Made by a program: the position numbers and the translations under genes
NCBI GenBank assembly: GCA_017743275.1
Contig: JAGHZG010000162.1
Coordinates: forward strand, 1-5,146
Length of the DNA: 5,146 nucleotides
Reading direction: 5' to 3'
DNA from: Chloroflexota bacterium
GTDB taxonomy: Bacteria; Chloroflexota; Anaerolineae; B4-G1; DUEL01
Shown: positions 1 to 5,146 of the stretch, piece by piece
Position numbering within the stretch: the first letter of the stretch is position 1
Layout of the letters: the number at the start of each line of letters is the position of its first letter
The notes under the pieces: generated by a model
The model's input: only the letters and a program-made list of their open reading frames with translations
The model's database searches: none
What the model was told of the DNA's origin: nothing

Positions 1-8
1 GTTCAATG

Positions 9-90
9 GGACACGGATGGGCACGGATGGTACGGATTTTCACGGATTTTTATCCGTGTTGATCCGTGAAACCCGTGTGTATCCGTGTCC
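9..90. repeat. Large imperfect palindrome made of phased CACGGAT / ATCCGTG elements
   Basis: Four forward elements start at 12, 22, 31 (TACGGAT variant) and 41. Four reverse-complement elements start at 52, 62, 71 (ACCCGTG variant) and 81. Spacing is 9-11 bp throughout and the whole is symmetric about 49.5, so each element pairs with its mirror. The outermost arm is a perfect 10-bp match (GGACACGGAT at 9-18 with ATCCGTGTCC at 81-90), and the innermost is a perfect 7-bp stem closing on TTTT (48-51). Mismatches and G-T pairs fall mostly between the elements. A transcript of either strand could fold into a long hairpin, and on DNA the roughly 10-bp phasing puts all sites on one helix face. It may be a dispersed intergenic repeat or a multi-site binding region; its function is unknown. 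Confidence 0.85.
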
Positions 91-125
91 TGATTTCAAA
101 CTGTCAGGTGGCCAGATACTACAAT

Positions 126-160
126 ATGCAACATGCGATATGCGATATGCGATACGCGCA
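126..160. repeat. 7-bp tandem repeat (ATGCGAT)
   Basis: Three perfect head-to-tail copies of ATGCGAT lie at 133-153. They are flanked by one decayed copy on each side (ATGCAAC at 126-132, ACGCGCA at 154-160). The unit is non-coding here, between the upstream palindrome and the 18-bp inverted repeat. Short heptamer repeats of this kind occur in intergenic DNA of several bacterial lineages. I see no gene or array structure attached to this one. Confidence 0.8.
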
Positions 161-200
161 TAAGTATGCCATTGATTGGGAAAATTGTCCAGAGGAAGCA

Positions 201-238
201 GGCTTGTAGGACAACTGCGAGCAGTTGTCCTACAAGCC
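201..238. repeat. Perfect 18-bp inverted repeat, possible operator or REP-like hairpin
   Basis: The arm at 201-218 (GGCTTGTAGGACAACTGC) is matched exactly by its reverse complement at 221-238, separated only by GA. In RNA this would be a very stable stem with a 4-base loop. No T-run follows on either strand, so it is not a textbook intrinsic terminator. It ends 4 bases before the proposed -35 element of the CBS-ACT gene, which fits an operator. A further TTGTCC half-motif at 185-190 repeats the TTGTCC inside the right arm (225-230). It could instead be a dispersed palindromic repeat or the end signal of a gene upstream of the window. Confidence 0.8.
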
Positions 239-242
239 CCGG

Positions 243-271
243 TTGCTCCCTCCCCGCATCGGGGGTATAAT
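243..271 (+). promoter_or_regulatory. Probable sigma70-type promoter of the CBS-ACT / M23 / kinase unit
   Basis: A perfect -10 hexamer TATAAT is at 266-271. A weak -35 (TTGCTC, 3 of 6 consensus bases) is at 243-248, with the ideal 17-bp spacer. Transcription would begin near 277-279, which leaves only about 11-13 bases of leader. That leader consists almost entirely of the ribosome binding site at 279-284. A perfect TATAAT stands out in DNA this GC-rich. The short leader argues against a riboswitch or attenuator, so control would have to act at the DNA level. Confidence 0.6.
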
Positions 272-278
272 TCCCTCT

Positions 279-284
279 GGGAGG
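279..284 (+). promoter_or_regulatory. Ribosome binding site fixing the CBS-ACT start
   Basis: GGGAGG lies 5 bases before the ATG at 290. An in-frame upstream start at 176 would add 38 residues with no family resemblance. It would also run back through the inverted repeat and the promoter, so the ATG at 290 is preferred. Confidence 0.8.
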
Positions 285-289
285 AACCC

Positions 290-937
290 ATGTTGGTGAA
301 AGACCGGATGACCCCGAATCCGATCACCCTGCGCCCCGGCAGCGACCCGCTGGCCGGGCTGGCCATCTGCAAGAGCGGGGGCTTCTGCCACCTGCCGGTA
401 GTTGACGAGGCCGGCCGTCTGGTGGGAATGGTCACCGAGGACGAACTGAAGCATTTCCTGGCGACCGCGCCCTCTCCGGGCGTCCTCCAGCGGCAACACC
501 GGGTGGAGCAGGTGATGAGGTCCCCGGTCGTCTCCGTGCCGCCCGATTACCCCCTGGAGGAGGCCGCCCGGCTGATGATTCGCCACAACCTCAGCGGGCT
601 GCCGGTGACGGATGAGACGGGCCGCCTGGTCGGCATCATCACCCGATCCGACATCTTCGCCCAGTTCGCCGAAGCGCTGGGCGCCGACACCGCGGCCATC
701 CGGGTCACCGTCCGGGTGCCCAACCGGCCCGGGGAACTGGCGAAACTGGCCGGGCGCATCGCCCAGGCGGGCGGCAACATCTGCTCCGTGGTCTCCCACT
801 CTCCGGGGGCCACCGGCCAGATGGACTTGACGCTGCGGGTGGAGGGAGTGGACCAGGAGGCGCTGCTGGCGGCCATCCAGGCCGATCCGGAGGTGGAGGT
901 CCGCCACGTCTGGGAGCGGGAGGTGGAGGGGCGATGA
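290..937 (+). CDS. CBS-CBS-ACT domain protein (AcuB-like ligand sensor)
   Basis: This encodes a 215-residue cytoplasmic protein with no signal peptide or membrane segment. Two CBS motifs form a Bateman pair: residues 1-57 (opening VKDRMTPNPITL, closing GRLVGMVTEDEL) and about 72-126 (VEQVMRSPVVSV through GRLVGIITRSDI). An ACT domain follows at about 138-208, with the typical RPGELAKLAGRIAQAGGNI turn and helix. CBS pairs usually bind adenosyl nucleotides, and ACT domains bind amino acids or similar small molecules, so this is probably a regulatory sensor, not an enzyme. The order and length match AcuB of Bacillus subtilis (about 214 residues), but no acuA or acuC neighbour is visible, so I do not transfer the acetoin role. 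It is the first gene of the unit, and its stop overlaps the next start (ATGA). The ligand and partner are unknown. Confidence 0.9.
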   Translation: MLVKDRMTPNPITLRPGSDPLAGLAICKSGGFCHLPVVDEAGRLVGMVTEDELKHFLATAPSPGVLQRQHRVEQVMRSPVVSVPPDYPLEEAARLMIRHNLSGLPVTDETGRLVGIITRSDIFAQFAEALGADTAAIRVTVRVPNRPGELAKLAGRIAQAGGNICSVVSHSPGATGQMDLTLRVEGVDQEALLAAIQADPEVEVRHVWEREVEGR

Positions 938-1857
938 GACGCCTGCCCGGATGGGCCTGCGGACTGGCCCTGGCCCTGGTGCTGACGGCCTGCTCACCGG
1001 TGGGGAACGGCGGCGGCGCGCCCGACGGCGACGGCGTCTCCCCGGTCCAGGCGACGCCCCCGCCCCAGTCCCTGCTGATCCCCGGAGAGAGCGCCGAGGG
1101 GACGCTGGAGGCTGGGGAGACGGACCGCTGGGTTTTCGCGGCGACCGGAGGGGACGCGGGTACGCCGAACCTGGCCACCGTGGAGGTCTGGTTTCGCCCC
1201 AGCACGACCTCCGGCCCGGAGGCATCCCTGAAAGTTACCCTGGTCGGGCCAGACGGCACGACGCTAACGGAGCAGGAGGGCACGGTTACCCTGCCACCGT
1301 ACATCGTGGAGCAGGAACTCCCCCGGACCGGCTCGTATCTCCTGCGGTTGGACGCGCTTTCGGGCACGCCGGGCCGCTACACCCTTCTGGTCACATTATC
1401 CCAGGAGCGCTACCTGACCCGGCCGGAGGTCTACAGCGGCGGGCCGCCGGCGGGTTGGCCGCTGGACGAACTCCCCACCGGCAGTTCCGGCTTCATCTGG
1501 CCGGCGCCCCGGCGGGCCATCTCCGGCTGGTACTTCCGTGACCCGTCCAATCCTCGCCACATCGGGCTGGACATTGCGGCCGCCCTGCACGACCCCATCT
1601 TCGCCACGGCCGACGGGGTGGTCTCTTTTGCGGACGTGTCCGGCGGCTACGGCAACCTGGTCGTCATAGACCACGCCGACGGCTGGCAGTCCTGGTACGC
1701 CCACCTCTCGGCCTTCTCGGTCGTGGTCGGTCAGCAGGTGCGGCAGGGGGAAATCATCGGCGCGGCCGGGAGCACGGGCCGCTCCACCGGCCCCCACCTG
1801 CACTTTGAACTTCGCCATAACGGGGTACCGGTAGACCCCCTGGTCTACCTGCACTGA
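934..1857 (+). CDS. Lipoprotein with PPC domain and M23/LytM peptidoglycan endopeptidase domain
   Basis: This encodes 307 residues. A lipoprotein signal peptide (MRR, then a hydrophobic stretch to about 19) ends in the lipobox LTAC with Cys20. A Gly/Pro-rich tether (21-46) precedes a probable PPC (bacterial pre-peptidase C-terminal) beta-sandwich at about 48-156, recognised by the patterns LEAGETDRWVF, VGPDGTTL and LPRTGSYLLRL. The M23 domain occupies about 187-307. All expected metal and catalytic residues are present: His209 and Asp213 in HIGLD, His257 in YAHLS, and His288/His290 in HLHFEL. It is therefore predicted to be an active zinc endopeptidase that cuts peptidoglycan cross-links outside the membrane, not a degenerate LytM activator. 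Its ATG overlaps the CBS-ACT stop by 4 bases, and a GGAGG at 925-929 sits just upstream, so translation is probably coupled. The exact bond cleaved cannot be told from sequence. Confidence 0.93.
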   Translation: MRRLPGWACGLALALVLTACSPVGNGGGAPDGDGVSPVQATPPPQSLLIPGESAEGTLEAGETDRWVFAATGGDAGTPNLATVEVWFRPSTTSGPEASLKVTLVGPDGTTLTEQEGTVTLPPYIVEQELPRTGSYLLRLDALSGTPGRYTLLVTLSQERYLTRPEVYSGGPPAGWPLDELPTGSSGFIWPAPRRAISGWYFRDPSNPRHIGLDIAAALHDPIFATADGVVSFADVSGGYGNLVVIDHADGWQSWYAHLSAFSVVVGQQVRQGEIIGAAGSTGRSTGPHLHFELRHNGVPVDPLVYLH

Positions 1858-1860
1858 GGA
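1856..1860 (+). promoter_or_regulatory. Ribosome binding site overlapping the M23 stop, bearing on the kinase start
   Basis: GAGGA starts inside the TGA stop of the peptidase gene. It is 7 bases before TTG 1868 and 13 before ATG 1874. The spacing favours the TTG start and the codon type favours the ATG start. No other purine-rich site is nearby. Confidence 0.55.
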
Positions 1861-1867
1861 TCGTCCA

Positions 1868-3457
1868 TTGTCCATGTACTGGATTCGCCAGCGGGACTAT
1901 CTGCTGAAAATCAGCCGCGCGCTCACGGCCCAACTGGACCTGGACGCCGTCCTGGCCGAAGTGCTGAAGGCGGCCATGGAGATGCTGGGCGGGCAGGCGG
2001 CCCTCATCGCCGTCCGGGAACCGGACGGGCGGTTCACCATCCGCGCCGCGCGCGGCTTCCCCGCCCGGCTCCAGGAGTACTTCTCCCTCCTGCTCATGGA
2101 CATTCCCAACCAGGTGGACCCGTTTCTCTTCCAGATTCCCAACCTGGAAGCGAAACTGGCGGAGATTGCCCTGCGGACGGGCCTGCCCTTCAGCCAGGTC
2201 ATCGCCCTGCCGATGCGCATCGGGCAGGAACTGATCGGCGTCCTCTACGTTATCCGGGCCTACGGCGCGGCCTTCACGCTGGACGACCGGCAGGTCCTGG
2301 CCAGTTTCGCCGACCAGGCCGCCATCGCCGTCCACAACGCCCAGTTGTACCAGCGGCTGGCCCAGGAGAAACGACGTCTGGACGCCATCCTGGAGCACAG
2401 CGCCGACGGGGTGATGATCCTGGACCCCGGCCAGCGCATCACCGTCTTCAACCGCGCGCTGGCGGAGATGACCGGCTGGTCGGCGGCGGAGGCCATCGGT
2501 CGCCACCACGACGAGGTCATCGTCTGGGCACGGCGGGATACGGACATGGACCTGAGCCGGGCCACCGCGGGCGGCTGGCCCCTGGCCCAGTCCCGGGGGA
2601 AGGCCGTCCTCTACGTGGAGGGAGACCTGCGCCGCCGGACCGGCGGCGTCCTCAGCGTGGGCATCACCTACGCCCCCCTCCTGGACCGGGAGGGGAAACT
2701 GGTCAACATCATCGCCAACGTGCGGGACATCACCCGCTTCCGGGAGGCGGACCGGCTCAAGTCCACCTTCGTCTCCGTCGTCTCCCACGAACTGAAGACG
2801 CCCGTGGCGACCATCCTGGGCTACGCGGAGACCCTGGCCCGCCCGGACGCTCAGTGGGACCCGGAGACGGTCCGGGAACTGGCCGGAGTCATCCAGGAGG
2901 AGGCCCGGCGGCTGGACCGTCTGATCACCGACCTGCTGGACGCGTCTCGCATCCAGGCCCGGGCGCTGCCGCTGAAGCAGGAGGAGGTGGACCTGGAGAT
3001 ATTGGCCCGTCGGGTCGCCCAGCGGTTCCAGCCCCAGACCGACCGCCACGACATCGCCGTCCGCTTCCCGCCGGACTTCCCCACCGTCCAGGGGGACCCG
3101 ATGCGCCTGGAGCAGGTGCTGAACAACCTGGTCTCCAACGCCATCAAGTACTCGCCGGAGGGGGGGCACATCCGCATCCGAGGGGAGGTCCGGCCCGAGG
3201 AGGTCATCATCTCGGTGAGCGACGAGGGTATCGGCATCCCGGCGACCGAACAGGGCCGCGTCTTTGATCCCTTCTACCGGGTAGACGAGGCGCCCGTCCG
3301 ACAGGTGGGCGGCGTGGGCCTGGGCCTCTACCTGGCCCGGGCCATCGTGGAGGCCCACGGGGGCCGCATCTGGGTGGAGAGCGAGCCGGGGAAAGGTGCC
3401 ACCTTCTCCTTCAGCCTTCCCCGCCCCCGCGCCGACCACCTCCCGGTGCGGGTATAA
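1868..3457 (+). CDS. Cytoplasmic GAF-PAS sensor histidine kinase (orphan)
   Basis: This encodes 529 residues from the TTG start, or 527 if ATG 1874 is used; I chose TTG for its 7-base spacing to GAGGA. No transmembrane segment is visible, so it should sense a cytoplasmic signal. Domains in order: GAF (about 8-160), a short linker helix, PAS plus PAC (about 168-290), HisKA dimerisation domain (about 293-362) with phospho-acceptor His307 in SHELKTP, and HATPase_c (about 405-518). The HATPase has an N box (NNLVSNAIKYS, 419-429), G1 (DEGIGIP), F box (FDPFYR) and G2 (GGVGLGL). The ExxT after the histidine (Glu308, Thr311) is the motif linked to phosphatase activity, so it may work in both directions. 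No heme, cofactor or ligand-specific residue is obvious in GAF or PAS. It follows the peptidase gene by 10 bases, so it is probably co-transcribed. No response regulator lies within the window. Confidence 0.93.
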   Translation: MSMYWIRQRDYLLKISRALTAQLDLDAVLAEVLKAAMEMLGGQAALIAVREPDGRFTIRAARGFPARLQEYFSLLLMDIPNQVDPFLFQIPNLEAKLAEIALRTGLPFSQVIALPMRIGQELIGVLYVIRAYGAAFTLDDRQVLASFADQAAIAVHNAQLYQRLAQEKRRLDAILEHSADGVMILDPGQRITVFNRALAEMTGWSAAEAIGRHHDEVIVWARRDTDMDLSRATAGGWPLAQSRGKAVLYVEGDLRRRTGGVLSVGITYAPLLDREGKLVNIIANVRDITRFREADRLKSTFVSVVSHELKTPVATILGYAETLARPDAQWDPETVRELAGVIQEEARRLDRLITDLLDASRIQARALPLKQEEVDLEILARRVAQRFQPQTDRHDIAVRFPPDFPTVQGDPMRLEQVLNNLVSNAIKYSPEGGHIRIRGEVRPEEVIISVSDEGIGIPATEQGRVFDPFYRVDEAPVRQVGGVGLGLYLARAIVEAHGGRIWVESEPGKGATFSFSLPRPRADHLPVRV

Positions 3458-3468
3458 CCGTCCCGCCC

Positions 3469-3507
3469 CTTGCCTACTTGTGTCCTTGTATCCTTGCATC
3501 CTGTATC
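3469..3507. repeat. Degenerate 8-bp tandem repeat (CTTGTATC-like)
   Basis: Head-to-tail units are CTTGCCTA (3469), CTTGTGTC (3477), CTTGTATC (3485), CTTGCATC (3493) and a 7-base CTGTATC (3501). A sixth partial unit, CTTGAGG (3508), merges into the next ribosome binding site. It fills most of the 63-base gap between the kinase stop and the CpXC start. No stem-loop or T-run terminator is seen in the gap, so read-through from the kinase gene is possible. Confidence 0.75.
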
Positions 3508-3510
3508 CTT

Positions 3511-3517
3511 GAGGAGG
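3511..3517 (+). promoter_or_regulatory. Ribosome binding site fixing the CpXC protein start
   Basis: GAGGAGG is a strong site 3 bases before ATG 3521 (core GGAGG). An in-frame TTG at 3470 would put 17 repeat-encoded residues in front of the zinc ribbon and has no ribosome binding site, so ATG 3521 is chosen. Confidence 0.8.
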
Positions 3518-3520
3518 AAA

Positions 3521-4909
3521 ATGGCACAACAACAACTTCTGGCCCGACTGACCTGTCCCAACTGCCGGACATCCTTCGCCATCCCGGTGGAGCAGGTCCT
3601 GGATGTGGAGATGGACCCGTCGGCCAAAGCCCGACTGCTGGCGGGTCAGATCAACCTGGCCGTCTGCCCCGCGTGTGGGTTCGCCAGCACCCTGGAAATT
3701 CCCTTCATTTACCACGACCCGCGCAAGGAACTGGCGCTGGTCTACATGCCCATGGCCGCCGGACGGACCGATATGGAGCGGCAGCAGGCCATCGGCGCCC
3801 TCTCCCGCGCGGTCATGAGCACCCTTCCCCAGGACCAGCGGAAGAGTTACCTGCTCTCTCCTCAGGTCTTCCTCTCCTACGAGAGTCTGGTCAACCGGGT
3901 GTTGGAGGCCGACGGCGTCACGCCGGAGATGATCCAGGCCCAGCGGGACCGGGCGGACCTCCTGAAGCGACTGCTGGAAGCATCCACGCCCGAGGAGCGC
4001 ATGGCGCTGATTCAGGAAAACGAGGCGATGCTGGATGAGAGTTTCTTCCGTATCCTTTCCCTCAACCTGGAGCAGGCCAACGCTCTGGGACGGGAAGAGG
4101 CGTTCGGGCGCCTGATGGAGGTGCGCGCGCTGCTTCTGGAGCAGACCGCCATAGGCCGCAAACTGGCGGCCCGTTCCCGCGCCCTTCAGGCCCTGCAGGC
4201 CGACCCCACCCGGGAGAAACTGCTGGACCTGCTGGTAGAGTCCGAAGACCCGGCGACCCGCGCGATCCTGGTCACCTTCGGGCAGCCGCTGGTGGACTAC
4301 CTCTTCTTCCAGAAACTGACCCGTCGTATAGAGAGCGAGACCGACGAGGAGAAGCGGAAACACCTGGAGGCGCTGCGGGAGGAGGTGATGGGGATTCGGG
4401 AGCAGGTTCGGGCACAGGCCCGGGAGGAAGTGCAGGCCAAACTGCACCTGTTGCGGGACCTGCTGACCTCGGAGCAGCCGGAACTCCTGGCCCGCCGTCG
4501 GCTGGTGGAGATGGACGACCTTTTCCTGAACGTCCTGGCCTCGGAGATGGAGAGCGCCCAGCAGGCCGGCGACCAGGAGATCTTCTCCCGCCTGCAGGAG
4601 GTCTGGCGGCTGGTGATGCGGATTCTCCAGGAGCAGGTGCCCCCGGAACTGCTCCTGATGACCCAACTGCTGGAGGCCCCGGACGAGGAGACCATGCGGC
4701 AGGTTCTGGAGGCGAACTCGCCGATGCTCACCAGGGGGTTCCTGGAACTTCTGGAGCGGATGGAGCAGGACTTTCGGGAGCGGGGCGAGGAGGAGGTCGC
4801 CCAGAAGGTCGCCCGCGCCCTGGAACTGGCCCGGACGATGGCGCCGGCGCGGCCCGAGGAGAAACGCCCCCCGCAGCGCCCCAGCGGGTTGGTGATGGTC
4901 AGGGGGTAG
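3521..4909 (+). CDS. CpXC zinc-ribbon protein with four C-terminal helical repeats
   Basis: This encodes 462 residues, with no signal peptide or membrane segment. The N-terminal part (about 8-130) fits the CpXC family: a CPNC pair (Cys12, Cys15) and a CPACG pair (Cys49, Cys52) should bind one zinc ion, and a mixed alpha/beta segment follows. CpXC has no established biochemical role. From about 147 the chain is strongly helical and charged. I can align four repeats beginning near 147, 233, 310 and 378. Each opens with LLxxLL plus a small or acidic pair, then a segment ending in a hydrophobic LL/ML, then a long helix with a GxEE-type turn (Gly190, Gly350 and Gly422; the second copy has Asp275). 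The tail (441-462) is Pro/Arg rich. The repeats resemble helical repeats I recall near CHAT and NTPase domains in Chloroflexota and Cyanobacteria proteins, which suggests a protein-binding scaffold. The repeat call is by eye. Confidence 0.8.
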   Translation: MAQQQLLARLTCPNCRTSFAIPVEQVLDVEMDPSAKARLLAGQINLAVCPACGFASTLEIPFIYHDPRKELALVYMPMAAGRTDMERQQAIGALSRAVMSTLPQDQRKSYLLSPQVFLSYESLVNRVLEADGVTPEMIQAQRDRADLLKRLLEASTPEERMALIQENEAMLDESFFRILSLNLEQANALGREEAFGRLMEVRALLLEQTAIGRKLAARSRALQALQADPTREKLLDLLVESEDPATRAILVTFGQPLVDYLFFQKLTRRIESETDEEKRKHLEALREEVMGIREQVRAQAREEVQAKLHLLRDLLTSEQPELLARRRLVEMDDLFLNVLASEMESAQQAGDQEIFSRLQEVWRLVMRILQEQVPPELLLMTQLLEAPDEETMRQVLEANSPMLTRGFLELLERMEQDFRERGEEEVAQKVARALELARTMAPARPEEKRPPQRPSGLVMVRG

Positions 4910-4913
4910 GATT

Positions 4914-4942
4914 TGCGGCGGGCGGCTTCGCCGCCCGCCGCA
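4914..4942 (+). terminator. GC-rich hairpin after the CpXC gene, possible terminator
   Basis: Perfect 13-bp arms (4914-4926 and 4930-4942) enclose TTC, starting 4 bases after the CpXC stop. The stem is almost all G and C. No T-run follows on either strand, so termination would be non-canonical. It could instead be an RNA-stabilising stem or a dispersed palindrome. Its position between two same-strand genes fits a transcript end or a processing point between CpXC and the P-loop gene. Confidence 0.55.
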
Positions 4943-4977
4943 GAACTCCGCATTGATGTCCACAACGGGAGGACGCC

Positions 4978-5146
4978 ATGCAGGCCGACTTTGACCGCGA
5001 ACTCCAGTCCTATTTCACCGACGTGGAGCTCCTGCGCGAGATGTTCAGGCAGTGGCTGGCGGCGCCCGCGCTGCCCAAACGGATGCTGGTGGTTCACGGC
5101 GTCGGCGGCGTGGGCAAGTCGTCGCTGCTGCGGATGTTCCGCCTGC
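4978..5146 (+). CDS. P-loop NTPase, probable AAA/STAND type, 5' part only
   Basis: The reading frame is open from ATG 4978 to the window edge, giving 56 residues plus one base, so the gene is cut off at its 3' end. GGGAGG at 4967-4972 lies 5 bases upstream, a good ribosome binding site. The protein starts with an acidic-aromatic helix (QADFDRELQSYFTDVELLREMF), followed by a basic turn and a hydrophobic strand (KRMLVVHG). A Walker A loop, GVGGVGKS, is at residues 41-48, with the lysine at 47. A short N-terminal segment naming a helix pair and then GxGGxGKSSLL is typical of STAND/NACHT/NB-ARC-like ATPases, which act as switches with sensor repeats at the C-terminus. The Walker B, sensor and any effector domain are outside the window, so the subfamily is open. 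It lies 68 bases after the CpXC stop, with a hairpin between. Confidence 0.75.
   Translation, partial: MQADFDRELQSYFTDVELLREMFRQWLAAPALPKRMLVVHGVGGVGKSSLLRMFRL

Noticed and set aside
9..90. Possible CRISPR array in the CACGGAT repeats
   Set aside because: Units are only 7 bp with 2-4 bp between them and switch orientation at the centre. There are no spacers of CRISPR size and no cas genes.
201..238. Intrinsic terminator for an upstream gene
   Set aside because: No T-run follows the stem on either strand, and no gene end is seen before it in the window. I kept it as an inverted repeat of unknown role.
1..289. tRNA, small RNA gene or riboswitch in the upstream region
   Set aside because: No cloverleaf or recognisable aptamer pattern was found by eye, and the proposed transcription start leaves too short a leader for a riboswitch ahead of the CBS-ACT gene.
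40..435. A 131-codon minus-strand frame across the upstream intergenic region
   Set aside because: It runs through the palindrome, the heptamer repeat, the inverted repeat and part of the CBS domain, and its product has no family resemblance.
230..1225. A 331-codon open frame on the minus strand
   Set aside because: It is antisense to the CBS-ACT gene and the start of the M23 gene, low in complexity (Arg/Pro/Gly rich), and has no recognisable domain.
3453..3458. TATAAC at the end of the kinase gene as a -10 for the CpXC gene
   Set aside because: It lies over the kinase stop codon and no convincing -35 is found about 17 bp upstream. The match could be chance.
1754..4963. A 1069-codon open frame on the minus strand
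   Set aside because: It is antisense to the peptidase end, the kinase and the CpXC gene, all of which have clear domains. Its translation is rich in Gln, Leu, His, Gly and Pro without motifs, as expected from reading the complement of GC-biased codons. Lack of stops follows from codon bias.

Overview
The window reads as high-GC bacterial DNA with a compact, single-direction layout: every supported gene is on the + strand. The gene content suits a member of the Chloroflexota, probably the Anaerolineae or a relative. This rests on the CpXC zinc-ribbon protein with tandem helical repeats, a PPC-domain M23 lipoprotein, a soluble GAF-PAS histidine kinase, a STAND-type P-loop gene, and short oligonucleotide repeats between genes. 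The assignment comes from recalled family distributions, not from a search.

Layout. Bases 1-289 hold no gene but a good deal of structure: a large imperfect palindrome built from 10-bp-phased CACGGAT/ATCCGTG elements (9-90), a 7-bp tandem repeat (126-160), a perfect 18-bp inverted repeat (201-238), and a plausible sigma70-type promoter (TTGCTC, 17 bp, TATAAT). The promoter lies just ahead of the first gene. Three tightly packed genes follow: a 215-residue CBS-CBS-ACT ligand-sensing protein (290-937), a lipoprotein with a PPC domain and an apparently active M23/LytM peptidase domain (934-1857, overlapping the previous stop by 4 bases), and a cytoplasmic GAF-PAS-HisKA-HATPase sensor kinase (1868-3457, with its ribosome binding site overlapping the peptidase stop codon). 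These three very probably form one transcription unit.

A 63-base gap made mostly of an 8-bp degenerate tandem repeat (3469-3507) leads to a CpXC protein (3521-4909). Its C-terminal two thirds can be aligned as four copies of a helical repeat. A strong GC hairpin (4914-4942) separates it from a gene that runs off the window (4978 onward). That gene opens with a Walker A motif typical of AAA/STAND NTPases.

How the genes may work together is mostly inference. The first three pair a cytoplasmic metabolite sensor and a cytoplasmic signalling kinase with an envelope peptidoglycan hydrolase, which suggests coupling of metabolic or signalling state to wall remodelling. No response regulator is present. 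The CpXC-repeat protein and the STAND NTPase form a second, less understood pair. It could be a signalling or conflict-type module, but no effector domain is visible here and I do not claim a defence system.
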